From positions 38,285,720 to 38,349,719 of the forward strand of contig NC_059504.1 in NCBI RefSeq assembly GCF_914767665.1: a stretch of 64,000 nucleotides of DNA, in the 5' to 3' direction. The notes under the pieces are model-generated. The model was not told the origin of the DNA. It saw only the letters and a list, made by a program, of their open reading frames with translations, and did no database searches. Source of the stretch: Harmonia axyridis (Eukaryota; Arthropoda; Insecta; Coleoptera; Coccinellidae). The translations under genes and the position numbers were made by a program. Below, piece by piece: positions 10,829 through 20,513 of the stretch. Position 1 is the first letter of the stretch. Every line of letters starts with the position of its first letter.

Positions 10829-12407
10829 AGGGTACACCAAAATCTGTAAAGTACCGCACTTATGTTATTTCTTATATTTTTCATTTAATTTTCAAATCGC
10901 ATGGACTAAATGAGCCCAATTTATTTTTCGACAGTTTATGTGTCTCTTATTTTCTGTTTTCGAGATACTTCGTTACTTAAATGTGATCTATTTGACACTC
11001 CTCAAATCTCAACATCAACAATTGCACGCAGAAGTCCGTTTGAGATGAATCCCTGAACTACCCTTTGATTCATGTTTGCAATTCAGATCGTTCGATGTAA
11101 CTTTAAATTACCCAATAGGAAACCAATGAAAATGAAGTAATTTTTGCAATCTCTCACCACGGAATCTGAGTAACTATAACCAAAATATCAGGTCACTCTA
11201 GTTATAATTGTTTCCTCGGATTTCAAGCTCCAACAAGAGCGGACCACTCAGTCTCGAACTAAACGACATAGCGAGCTCATATGTCGGTTATCAACTGGAG
11301 ATTCCCAGTTGTAATCTACTTCATTCTGCATTAGATCCCCTCGTTAACTCGCCAACGCTACCACGGCATCGAAACAAACGATTTCAACTCAACTTCCGGT
11401 ATACGATTATGCATCTTGTATAGCTCAAAGGTACCGGGAGCCTGATTAACAAAGTTTTCCTAACCTAACGGCATTCTCATGTAAATAGAGGAAATTTTCA
11501 TATCAAGGAACAGGAGCATATGCGTTAAATGGGCTGCATCGAAATTTCGTACATTTATGCCCGGCAAAGTGGAAAGCGCCGAATAGTTTGGGGAACGTAA
11601 CATCCACCCAATGTTTCACGAAATTCCCGTAAATTTTATTTCGGCTAAGTGAGCGAGTATCGTTAAGTGCCGCTGCAAAGAAATCACTCGGAAGGGAATC
11701 GTTTATCTGCACCTGACGCGCTGTTTCATTTCGGTCCTGTAGGACAATTCCTGAAAACCGGTATTTTGTGTGATCGGTTTAAGGACATTCTGACACTGAC
11801 AGGAAATCGTTTGAATACTCGATTTAAAATAATAGTCTTCTATACCTACTCGACTATATTCTTTGTTTGGGAGGTTTGAGAGATTAAGGTTTTATATTAT
11901 GAAAGTAAGATAAGAAATTAAAGAAGTTAAATGAGTCCACTTGACGAGGTCAATCTGATATAAATATCGATACTATGATATCATTATGCCATAACCTTCA
12001 CTATCTTATATGTCTCTCTTATGGATACACTTTCATGTCCAGAAATGCAATTTACACTGACAAAATATTAAAAGCAACTGAATTAATTATAAATCATCCA
12101 AAGCTGTAGAGTTGAGTGAACGTTTGATGTATTGAATAATTGGATTAACATTAAGACAGGCGTGCTTCCCGGAATTTTTGTATTTTTCAATACAATTTTT
12201 CCTAGTCAGTTCAAACTGAATCTATAACTTGTTTATTCATCTCACTAACTTGCCTTCGAGAACTAAAAAGAAAGTTTCTCTTGTAATTTTCACAGAGATA
12301 GCAATCTCAAGAGGACCGAGAGGTAAAATAATAGTACCTCTCTTTTACTCTTCTGTGAAATGAATATGCAAATCATCATTTATAATTGAAGTATCAATAC
12401 TCTGGTA
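10829..12407. other. Non-coding stretch with a GC-richer island at about 11200-11780
   Basis: No coding family is recognised. The island contains many CpG dinucleotides (for example ACGGCATCGAAACAAACG and CGATCGGTTTAAGG) and contrasts with the AT-rich flanks. The open frames within it (11208-11423 +, 11503-11712 -) lack motifs. Imperfect hairpins occur near 12240-12360. Confidence 0.4.
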
Positions 12408-12531
12408 TAGTATATCCAAAGTCACTTGGAGGAAGCTAGAATATTTCGATTATATAAGGGTTGTCCAAGTTTCCAGAACTTCCTTTGGAGCCAGTAAATT
12501 TATTGCCTAAGAATAATTTCAAATGAACCTA
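12408..12531 (+). mobile_element. Partial MITE (TAGTATATCC family), right end missing
   Basis: It begins after TA with TAGTATATCCAAAGTCACTT and matches, in inverse orientation, the complete 212-bp copy at 45667-45878 up to CAAATGAACC. Beyond that the similarity stops, so the right half has been lost. Confidence 0.7.
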
Positions 12532-13820
12532 ATTCTAAGGTACATAAAAATAGTATATTGTGCAACAAGTGGGGAAAGTACAACTTTTCTCGCGAGTGTG
12601 GAAGTTTGTGGCACGAGCCTGAAAGGCGAGAAAGATTAAAATGATATTGTTATTCTTGCCTATTTCATGGTAGTAAACGTAAAAAGAAACTAATCTGATA
12701 TTGAACTTTTTGGTTTCCTATAGTTTTGTCGCATCTGCTGCTGATTTCAAACAATTCTCTAGAAAATGAGATGACTAAAAAACTATACTCTTGGTACTTA
12801 TTTTCCAGATATGTATCAATTATTCATAAAGATTCGATAAACTTGTATAATCATCACAACACCCTGTATCCCAAAAACAAAAAGTGTTCGGGCGCATGTT
12901 TATAGAAGTTTTCATTCTTTAAACTAACCATGGAATCTCTCATTTCCATATGTATCTTCAATTTAGGTACACCCTGTATATGCGTTTTTCTTCTTAAACT
13001 TCTGATTTCTGAAGTTGTGCGAAAATATCTCTATGATTTTGTTGAACCGAAATAAATTATAAATTAGTAATAGTATAAAAATGATTCCTTAACGAATTTC
13101 TCATAATGGAAAACGTAGGAGAATATTGAAATCTTAAAAATAATAATAGTCAGTATTTATCTCACCTATTGAGGAATCAGAAAAGGAATAGGACAAATTA
13201 TACGTAATATGTTATGAAAACCTTACAAGTTGATAATCCAAAATTATTGCAACCAATGATGAAAAAGGCCCCAGACACTTATTTCGTAGATGGCAAGCTT
13301 TATACATTCTAAATAAATAATTTGAATTGATATGCAGATATAAATTACAAAATTATTTGATTGGACAACCTGACCACCAACGAATTCGCTATCATATCCA
13401 CAAGAAAATAAGAAATGTATCAAAATTTAATTGAAAGAAACACAAAGAATGAAACGATACGTTTTTAATTTATTCATAGATTGTCTCATGAATGCTATCG
13501 AAACGATCAACTGTATTAAATGTGATATCACACAGCTGGTTGACGGTTTCTTCATCTCTGTTTATTCATCAATTATTACGATAAAGTAACAGGCCCTTTA
13601 GCAGAAACGTCCAGGGTTATAAATTCCTTACCCTCGCAGTCCTCAGTTGTGAAAAACGGTATACTTCAAGAAAATGAATGAATGAATAATGATCTGTCAT
13701 TACCGCCTGAAGGGAAGTAATGAAGAGGTATTTTATTTTATTGAAGGGGCATTCGTTGAGCTGAATGTCACTGGTTGATGGCGGTCAATATGACGCCCAA
13801 ATGCGTTTCCTGCTCCTATT
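12532..13820. other. Non-coding stretch with solo transposon-like ends
   Basis: Two copies of ACACCCTGTAT occur at about 12860 and 12970, the terminal motif of the CAGGGTG elements found throughout the window. They are in the same orientation and do not pair into one clear element. No coding potential was seen. Confidence 0.35.
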
Positions 13821-13988
13821 AAAAATTGATTCAATCGTTCAAGAAATCAATTATTCTACGGCTGTATTTTTAGGTTAGGGGTCGACGATAAACGGCTGTT
13901 CATTCTGCGAACAAAGTACCAATTATAGAAATAGGCGCCATCAGACTTTTGGCATCGATTTATCGTTCCGTTAACGATACAAACTGGA
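13821..13988 (+). repeat. 168-bp block, copy A (copy B at 17146-17314)
   Basis: From AAAAATTGATT to AAACTGGA the block matches 17146-17314 in the same orientation at roughly 80-85% by eye. Both contain TTTTTAGGTTAGGGGTCGAC, CAATTATAGAAATAGGCGCC and CGTTAACGATACAAACTGGA. The flanks do not match. No ORF. It could be a small transposon or a duplicated regulatory module. Confidence 0.75.
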
Positions 13989-14550
13989 GTTATAAAGTAT
14001 ATCAACAACAGCAACAGGATTGGAAGGAACTATTGAAAGTTGTAAAAAATTGTCATTTATCGTCTATGTCTGCGACAAATTTTCCACGGAATTTTAGAAT
14101 GAAGATATATACCAAGTCTAAGAGCTAATAGATGCCATACTTCCGTCATATAATAATAGAAGGAAGTTCTATATGAAATGTCTGCAATAGTGTCTAGTGG
14201 AAATGACGATTAAAACAGTTAGATCATGGTGATATTGGTAGGTAAGTGGTAATGAAGGAACCTATTGCGTCATAAGTCCAAAAGTTCAAACTTAAATGTT
14301 ACTTGGGCCAATATTTGTCAATTGAAAAACACTTCCAGACACATTTTAGCAAGCCTAAAACTTCAGTTGTATTTACGGCATTAGTATGAAAGCTGAAAAT
14401 CAGGTAAATATGTTCCTGAGATGACTATCGAAAGTTGTTATCTTAATTTACAGATACCTTGCATAGGGGAAAACCCCCGCTCAGAAATGACTTTTTCAAA
14501 ACTAGCCATTTATCAGCAATAGGAAATCTTAAAAATGCGTGCCCAAATAT
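13989..14550. other. Non-coding stretch, nothing recognised
   Basis: No repeat end, RNA gene or coding frame is supported here. Confidence 0.3.
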
Positions 14551-15715
14551 TAGATGTACAACTTTGCTTCTGCCGTTTTACAATAGATGGCTGTAACGGT
14601 AAGTGGTAGTCGAAATAAATAGATCGTAGATGTCATACAATAAGCTTAGGTATTTGTAAACATAACGCCATTGAAATATTAGTCAATTTGTGTCTGAAAT
14701 TTTATTCCCTACACCTCTACTATAATTCCTCCAATTTCCCACTGTTTTCTAATTGGGAGACTTTTCTCCCTTCTACATGTCACTATTTTCGTCTATTTGG
14801 TTCTTTGAAAGATGTATTTCCTCTTATCTGTCTTTCTTATTGGGATTTGTATTATCCTTTTCATTTCCTTCTTCAATTAAGGTATGTGGAAGTCGAAATA
14901 AATAGATCGAATAGATGTCATACTAGGAATTTGTGAACATAACGCCATCGAAATATTAGTCAATTTGTGTCTGCATCATAAAGTTATTTTCGATTAAACA
15001 TGTCAGCTTACGAGCCACATCCTCGTCATTTACGGGAGATTTTAATTTTCTGCATCAATATGAAGAAATCTGCTGCTGCAGCTCATCGAATTTTCTCAGA
15101 TAGCTATGGTGAGGTCGCTATTAGTGAAAGATTATGCCGAGAGTGGTTTCAACGCTGCAAGGTCGGTGATTTTGAAGTCGAAGTCCAGCATGACGATGGA
15201 AGAGAAAAGGTTTTCGAAGATGTAGAATTGAAAGCATTACTTGATCAAGACTCATGTCAGGAAATGGCAGGATCATTGGGAGTTAAGCCAAAAGCCATTT
15301 CAAAACGCCTAAAAATCATGGAAATGATTTAGAAACAAGGAAATTGGGTGTCGTACGAGTTGAAGCTGCTTGCAGGGCAATGGTGGAAGAGATTTCTGCA
15401 TCGCAATGTCAGTGAAGACGAAAAATGGGTGTATTACGATTATCCAAAGTTCAGAAAATCATAGGGATATCCCGGCTAAGCTTCCGATGGCCAAACCGAA
15501 TATACACAGTTCCAAGGTCATGTTTAGTATTGAGTGGGACCAGCTCGGCGTTGTTGAAAGCGACTGAAACAATCACAGGTGATCGTTATCGAATGCAATT
15601 AATTCATTTGAGCCGAGCATTGAGAGACAAACGGTCGCAATACAACGAGATAAAGTTATTTCAAAGCATGACAATATTCGATCCCTTGTTTTCAACAATT
15701 TCAGTGATTTTTTGA
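14551..15715 (+). mobile_element. Mos1-like (mauritiana-type) mariner, 3'-truncated
   Basis: The left end, TTAGATGTACAACTTTGCTT, is shared (as TTAGGTGTACAACTTTGC) with the minus-strand copy ending at 63469 and, inverted, with the 3' end at 47549. The 5' untranslated part occurs twice: 14590-14692 and 14888-14976 are copies of each other, separated by a pyrimidine-rich insert. The transposase relic begins at 15000. The element stops near 15715, just after the second catalytic region, where an end of a different transposon follows. Confidence 0.75.
15000..15700 (+). pseudogene. Mos1-like mariner transposase pseudogene
   Basis: The first 110 codons are open: MSAYEPHPRHLREILIF, a tandem helix-turn-helix region and a second one with SLGVKPKAISKRLK, matching the N-terminal domain of mauritiana-type mariner transposases (about 345 aa when complete). 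After the stop at 15332 the reading continues with KQGNWVSYELK and SEDEKWVYYD (first catalytic Asp). Much later HDNIR marks the second Asp. The third Asp region is missing. Stops, deletions and frameshifts make it inactive. Confidence 0.8.
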
Positions 15716-15754
15716 AGATAATATCGTTCTATTTTTTGTAATGGCTTAGTTCTT

Positions 15755-15815
15755 ACTCAATGTCAAAAGATGACAGCTTCAAAAGTGACAGCTGCCCAGG
15801 TGTATTCAAAATTTA
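15755..15815. mobile_element. Fragment of a Tc1-like transposon end
   Basis: TCAATGTCAAAAGATGACAG, then AAAGTGACAGC, then CCCAGGTG and ATTCAAAAT, match the 5' flank of the Tc1-like transposase at 55380-55440 (GTCAAATGTCAAAAGATGAC ... TATTCAAAATGAA). Only this end is preserved. Confidence 0.45.
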
Positions 15816-15862
15816 GCATTATTGTAGTATTATATTAAACCATTTTGTATCGTTTTGACCTT

Positions 15863-16942
15863 CCTCCCCAGTGATGGGATGATAAAGAAAATTAGCATCG
15901 AAAAAACATTCACTACGATACTAAGTAGAAAAGAGGATTGGGAAAAGAAGTCCACAATGAGACCCTTGCTACTTATTTCTGTTTTACTTATTTCTGTTTT
16001 GAGTCCACAATTCCAGTTCTTAAAAAGAACACTTTCAAATAGTATACAGATGGTTCCAAAACCTGGCGCCGGACTATTCGGGGCTGGTACTATATGCTCA
16101 ATATCGCTAGGCAACTGTCTGCCTTTCAGGCAGAGATACTTGCAATAGAAAGATGTGTTGAAATTAACATGGCAAGAAACTATCGTGAATGTGACATAAC
16201 GATACATTCCGATAGTCAGGCTGCAATTAAAGCACTGAGCTCACATATCATCGATTGTAAGATGGTATTGGAGTGCCGAAGACAACTTTATGAAATGGTT
16301 AAGAATAACAGTGTCTTTTTAGTCTGGGTTCCCGGCCACTCGGAAATCGGTGGAAATGAGGAGGCCAACACAATTGCCAGAAATAGAGCACAAACTCCTT
16401 TCATCGGCCGTGAACCTTTTTATGGCGTAGACAAATGTACCTACAAGAAAGAGTTTCAGAAAAAGCAGGTAAACGAAAGAGAAAAACTCTGGCGGAATCT
16501 TCCTGGTTTGGATCAATTCAAAAAGTTCCTTCGAAACTTTGACTCTACAAGATCCAAGAAGTATCTGGATCATAGTAAAAATATGCTACGCCTTCTCACT
16601 GGATTCCTTACAGGGCATTGCCGCCTTAAGAAATACCTCATGAGAATGGGTCTAACAGAAAACGACGAGTGCAGATTCTGTGGGAAGGAGGAAGAATTTC
16701 CGGATCACCTGGTGACAGAATGCCTCGCCATCGATAGCCAATGCAAAACCTGCCTTGGACACGAAACTTATAGAAGTGAGGAATAAGCTTCCTTGAAGCC
16801 ATCCCAGATATTGGAGTTCATCAGAACTCTGGAACTGGAAGGCGAGCTGTAGATCACGTTATGGAGAGAATAGCTCTGATTGGTGGCACAATAAATCATT
16901 AGGTCGCAGTGAAACGAATCCTCATCTAATCTAATCTAATCA
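15863..16942 (+). mobile_element. 5'-truncated RNase H-bearing LINE (R1/I-like)
   Basis: The insertion is bounded by the 10-bp target duplication TTTTGACCTT at 15853-15862 and 16943-16952. Its 3' end is a short (TAATC)n tail (CATCTAATCTAATCTAATC). It contains the RNase H and zinc-knuckle end of a LINE ORF2, then about 150 bp of 3' UTR. The endonuclease and reverse transcriptase parts are absent, as expected for a 5'-truncated copy. A related fragment lies on the minus strand at 49118-49680. Confidence 0.85.
16048..16786 (+). pseudogene. LINE ORF2 C-terminus: RNase H domain and CCHC motif
   Basis: TDGSKT at 16048 is the first RNase H Asp, followed by a frameshift before 16100. The open 230-codon part then carries AFQAEILAIER (Glu), IHSDSQAAIKAL (Asp) and VWVPGHSEIGGNEEANTIA (His). 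The last metal-binding residue, usually Asp in NE-x-AD, is Asn here. A C-x2-C...H-x4-C knuckle, CRFC with HLVTEC, follows near residues 194-210, as in R1/I-like LINEs. The frameshift and truncation make it non-functional. Confidence 0.8.
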
Positions 16943-17145
16943 TTTTGACCTTAGATTTAATGCCACCGCTGCTTATTTCTAAGTTCGGAAGCCTACCTGA
17001 ACAAAACCGGTTATCCCAACTAGCAAGAGCTTCTGAAAAGTCTTACAAAAGCCTAGAAATGAGAAACATTAAAAATTTTCAGCCATTGGCAGTTTAAGCC
17101 TATCCGAAAACAAAACCAACTCATCTTGTTGTTACACCTCTTATG

Positions 17146-17314
17146 AAAAATTGATTGAATCGTTGAAGGAATCAATTATTCCACAGCTGCATTTTTAGGT
17201 TAGGGGTCGACGTTAAACGGCTGTTCATTCAGCGGACAAAGCACCAATTATAGAAATAGGCGCCATTCAGGCCTTCCGTATCGATTTATAGTTTCGTTAA
17301 CGATACAAACTGGA
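17146..17314 (+). repeat. 168-bp block, copy B (copy A at 13821-13988)
   Basis: It shares its core segments with copy A, with scattered substitutions and few indels. It is followed immediately by a CpG-richer stretch (17330-17600) that copy A lacks. Confidence 0.75.
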
Positions 17315-18316
17315 CCTAGAATAAAAGAACGAGAGAGGGCTTAGCGTGATGGTGGCCATAACCATTCTGGTCCGGTAAGCGGTTCTGTGCGGCTGCAATT
17401 ATTGGAATTTACGACGTCGATTTTTATTTTCTACGAGTAACATATACACACAAACACATCTGCCTTGAATAATTGCCACCTAGTTGCGAATTTTTCGTTA
17501 TGACACGTTACCCGGTATTTTTTTTCTTTTGTTGGTTTTTTTGCCAGGACGCTTTCTATTTATTGCCGCCGCTTGGACGGTCTCCTAGCGAGATTGAAAT
17601 TTTTTGGCCCGTTTATCCAAATACATGCTGGGTTTGAATAATCACTTGTTTGGAAATGAAGGTTTCTATTTATTATGGTGTCCTGTGGAGAGCTGGCGTC
17701 AAGTTATTGTCTGCAGATTGAGTCGTTGGCTTGAATATATTTTCCAGAAGTTGATTTCTGTTCGCTTGTTTTCACCATTTCCAGAAATTATTCGTCTGAA
17801 GCTGAGAATATATGGATTGTGGAAATAAAATCACCCTTTCTATTGATAGTTTGGGATGGAAACACTTTAGGATGAGTCTGGTGGATGATAATGATTGATC
17901 AAAACTTTACCAAGAAACACTTAATTCTTATTTAGATTTCTTTCCAAATGGAATCATGATGAGAGTGTGCCAATCTCAGAACTTCCAACATTCATTTGGA
18001 TTTTGGTTCCTTAATAAGGCAAAAATCTACAACTTTTATTATATTTATTATTATTAGCCGCAGATTCGGAACACATCCCGTTACCAGTTTTTCAAAATGT
18101 CATCCGTTTCAAAGATATTGAATTTTTCGATTTCATTCTTTTGATAGGATACCAAACGATATACCTTCTCCTGAGTGCCTTCGTTTGGGATATATAGGGT
18201 GATGTTCATCTTATGAGTGAAATTTCACAGTTCAACAGTTTCACAGTTTAACTAATCAACCGAATAATTCCAAATTTTGTCACCCTTTACAATCGCCTCC
18301 TATCAATATTTCTGAA
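17315..18316. other. Non-coding stretch, GC-richer at 17330-17600
   Basis: The first 280 bp contain CpG-bearing sequence (GGTCCGGTAAGCGG, TTACGACGTCGATT, TTGCCGCCGCTTGG) between T-rich runs. Together with the upstream 168-bp block this may be host regulatory DNA. The open frame at 17604-17828 has no motifs. Confidence 0.35.
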
Positions 18317-18480
18317 ATCGAATAAATCAGATCCGGAGTAGTAAAATTTCTAACTTTTCCTATTTTTATGAATATTGGATCACACTGTACGTGAACATTA
18401 TGATTTTTTTCGTTTTCATAACCACAAAAAATCAATTAATAATGAAAATTCTAAATTTCTGCTGGGTACGTCGTACAGGG
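18317..18480 (-). repeat. MITE-like repeat, inverse copy of 29880-30010
   Basis: AATAAATCAGATCCGGAGTA, then TCCTATTTTTATGAATATTG and GATCACACTGTACGTG, are the reverse complement of the sequence at 29940-30005. The match extends to the AATTAATAATGAAAATTC segment. A CAGGGTGATC end lies just beyond it, at about 18476. Probably a non-autonomous DNA transposon fragment. Confidence 0.5.
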
Positions 18481-18917
18481 TGATCAAAAAAAGTCCTTTA
18501 TTATGATGGAAATTTCATATTTCAAAAAAATCTTGAATTATTTCGAAAATTTGAAGATTTTTTCACCCATTTAGATTTTCTTGCCTACGTTATTGTCGAA
18601 TTATTTAAGAAAATTTTCAATCAATAAACTTGATAAAGAAAAGAACAAAAAAGCAAATAAATTGAAAATATTCGAACTTGAAAACAATTAATCAAGAATG
18701 AAATAAATAAAAAAAATTTTTTCTAAATTTCGAACAACTCATGAAAACCGCCGAGAACAGAGAGAAATATGCCATGGTGATATCCAACCTCCATTGATGG
18801 AGAAGGAACACTAAGAAGAAGAGTTCAGCAGGAATTGTTCAAAATGGTATCCCTCTATTTCAATATATTTGGAGGACGTTGATATAGTTGTTTCACAGAT
18901 TTCGCTTTAATTATATC

Positions 18918-19013
18918 GCTAAACCCAATAAAAATCGGTGGTTGTACGAGGAAAAATCTATAATTCCATTTTGAACTTAGGTCACGAGGTGGTGGTATTC
19001 CCTCTTAAGACTA
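18918..19013 (+). repeat. Dispersed repeat, copy 2 of 2
   Basis: Matches 4256-4351 (AAAATCGGTGGTTGT, AGGAAAAATCTATAATTC, TTTTGAACTTAGGTCACG, TTCCCTCTTA). The surrounding sequence has no coding signal. Confidence 0.5.
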
Positions 19014-19574
19014 AATTTAAGTTTGATTGTGAAATTTTCATTGAAACTTTCAGTCTGTGAATGAGAATAGGTTGAAACGTTGTTGATCTCCTTGACTTCC
19101 GAAATTCTTTATCGTCACTTTCCAACATATTAATCCGGCATCTCAAGATATGATCTTGATGAACTTGCGCATTCGCCATTTTGCGCCCTAAATAGCACTT
19201 CGGCAGTTGTTACCGAGATTATTACTATTTAGTAAATGCTCTTATCACAACCGTGAATGTTGATTAGAAACAATAGCTATCAGAATAATGGACCTAATTA
19301 TAATATTAGATATAATGTTGTTGTGGGTCACTATATAATAACCATAATGTAAGTTCATTAGCAGGAGGATAATTTCGTTATAAATTATAGAAACTGATGA
19401 TTTGGATGGCATTATTATAAGCATAATTATTCAGATTTGGGATTATGAGGACAAAAGTCAAATTGAAGGTCTGATATGTGTATTCTTACATAATGAATAT
19501 GCTGAAGACTTGGCATGCAAACTGTTGTTTAGGGGATATAGAATATCGCTAAAAATAGAGATATATGCTACAAC

Positions 19575-20232
19575 AACACATTGAAAGTGTTAAAATTCAT
19601 TACAAAAATTGTGAAAATTTTGCACTTACAGTTAGCAAAACTAAAGAAATTTTGGGATGTCGGGAAGCACCTTCTCGGCCGACATTAGTGGAACTGTCGA
19701 AATAATTTGAGCTGTGGGAAAAATTACTAATGTGAAAAATCGAAATCGTGTGCGTCGCTCAAAAAAACTGAAAAAATGGCAGCTGTAGCCCGTAATGTAT
19801 GTCTATCTTGGAAATTAGGCATTCCACAAAAGACACAACATCGAAAAGGTACTACGTGCCACACAAACAACGAAACAATCACAATTTTGCAAGGAAAGTT
19901 TCTTGGTCGTGTTATTTCCCGAAAAGGTGATCACAATTGGCTCACCGATATGTTGTGATTTGATACCTCTAGAATTTTTTCTTTGTGGTCATGTTCTCCA
20001 TAACCCATTCAGGATCTTAAAAATGGAATTCGGTAAATTATCGAGAACATATAGCCATATTGACCATGAAAAATTTTCATAGCTGCAATCATAGCCTTGG
20101 CAGCCATTTGACTGATATCGTTCCTCATGTGGAGTACCTAATTCCAGATCGACGAGGAATCGACAGAACTGATCGAAACTACGGGCTACAGCAGCAATAT
20201 TCTCAGTTAATTCAAATGGAACCTCTTATTAT
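19575..20232 (+). mobile_element. Internally deleted DD41D-like transposon (second family)
   Basis: The N-terminal helix-turn-helix region is readable: KIHYKNCENFALTVSKTKEI, then EAPSRPTLVELSK, then VKNRNRVRRS and KLGIPQKTQHR. It then jumps to TTCHTNNETITILQGKF and GRVISRKGDHNWL, the segment around and after the second catalytic Asp, so roughly 150 codons between them are missing. The 3' part carries the family's tail motifs (GCAGCCATTTGACTGATATC; AATGGAACCTCTTATTATTA). Several stops. Compare 5586-5745, 6885-7490 and 52727-53080. Confidence 0.65.
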
Positions 20233-20513
20233 TATTATTTGAGTTTTGAGGAAAACTGGCTCTTCTCTTCAAGAAATGCTTTTTTATAAAATAGAATTAG
20301 AGAATGAACTACTCTGCAGCACTTTTGAAATGAATTCAGTTAAATTCGATTCAATCTTCGTATGTTATCAATATTCAAATTCTGGTTGATTTCCTCTCTC
20401 AGAGTAATAAATAGATATAGATAGAGCGAGCATATGTAATTTTCAGTAAGCTAATTGTGTCCCGAACATGAACTATCAAATTTGGCATGAAGCGCGCAGA
20501 AATGAAAACATAT

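Noticed and set aside
13858..13890. Telomeric TTAGG repeat in the 168-bp block
   Set aside because: Only two adjacent TTAGG units in each copy; not an array.
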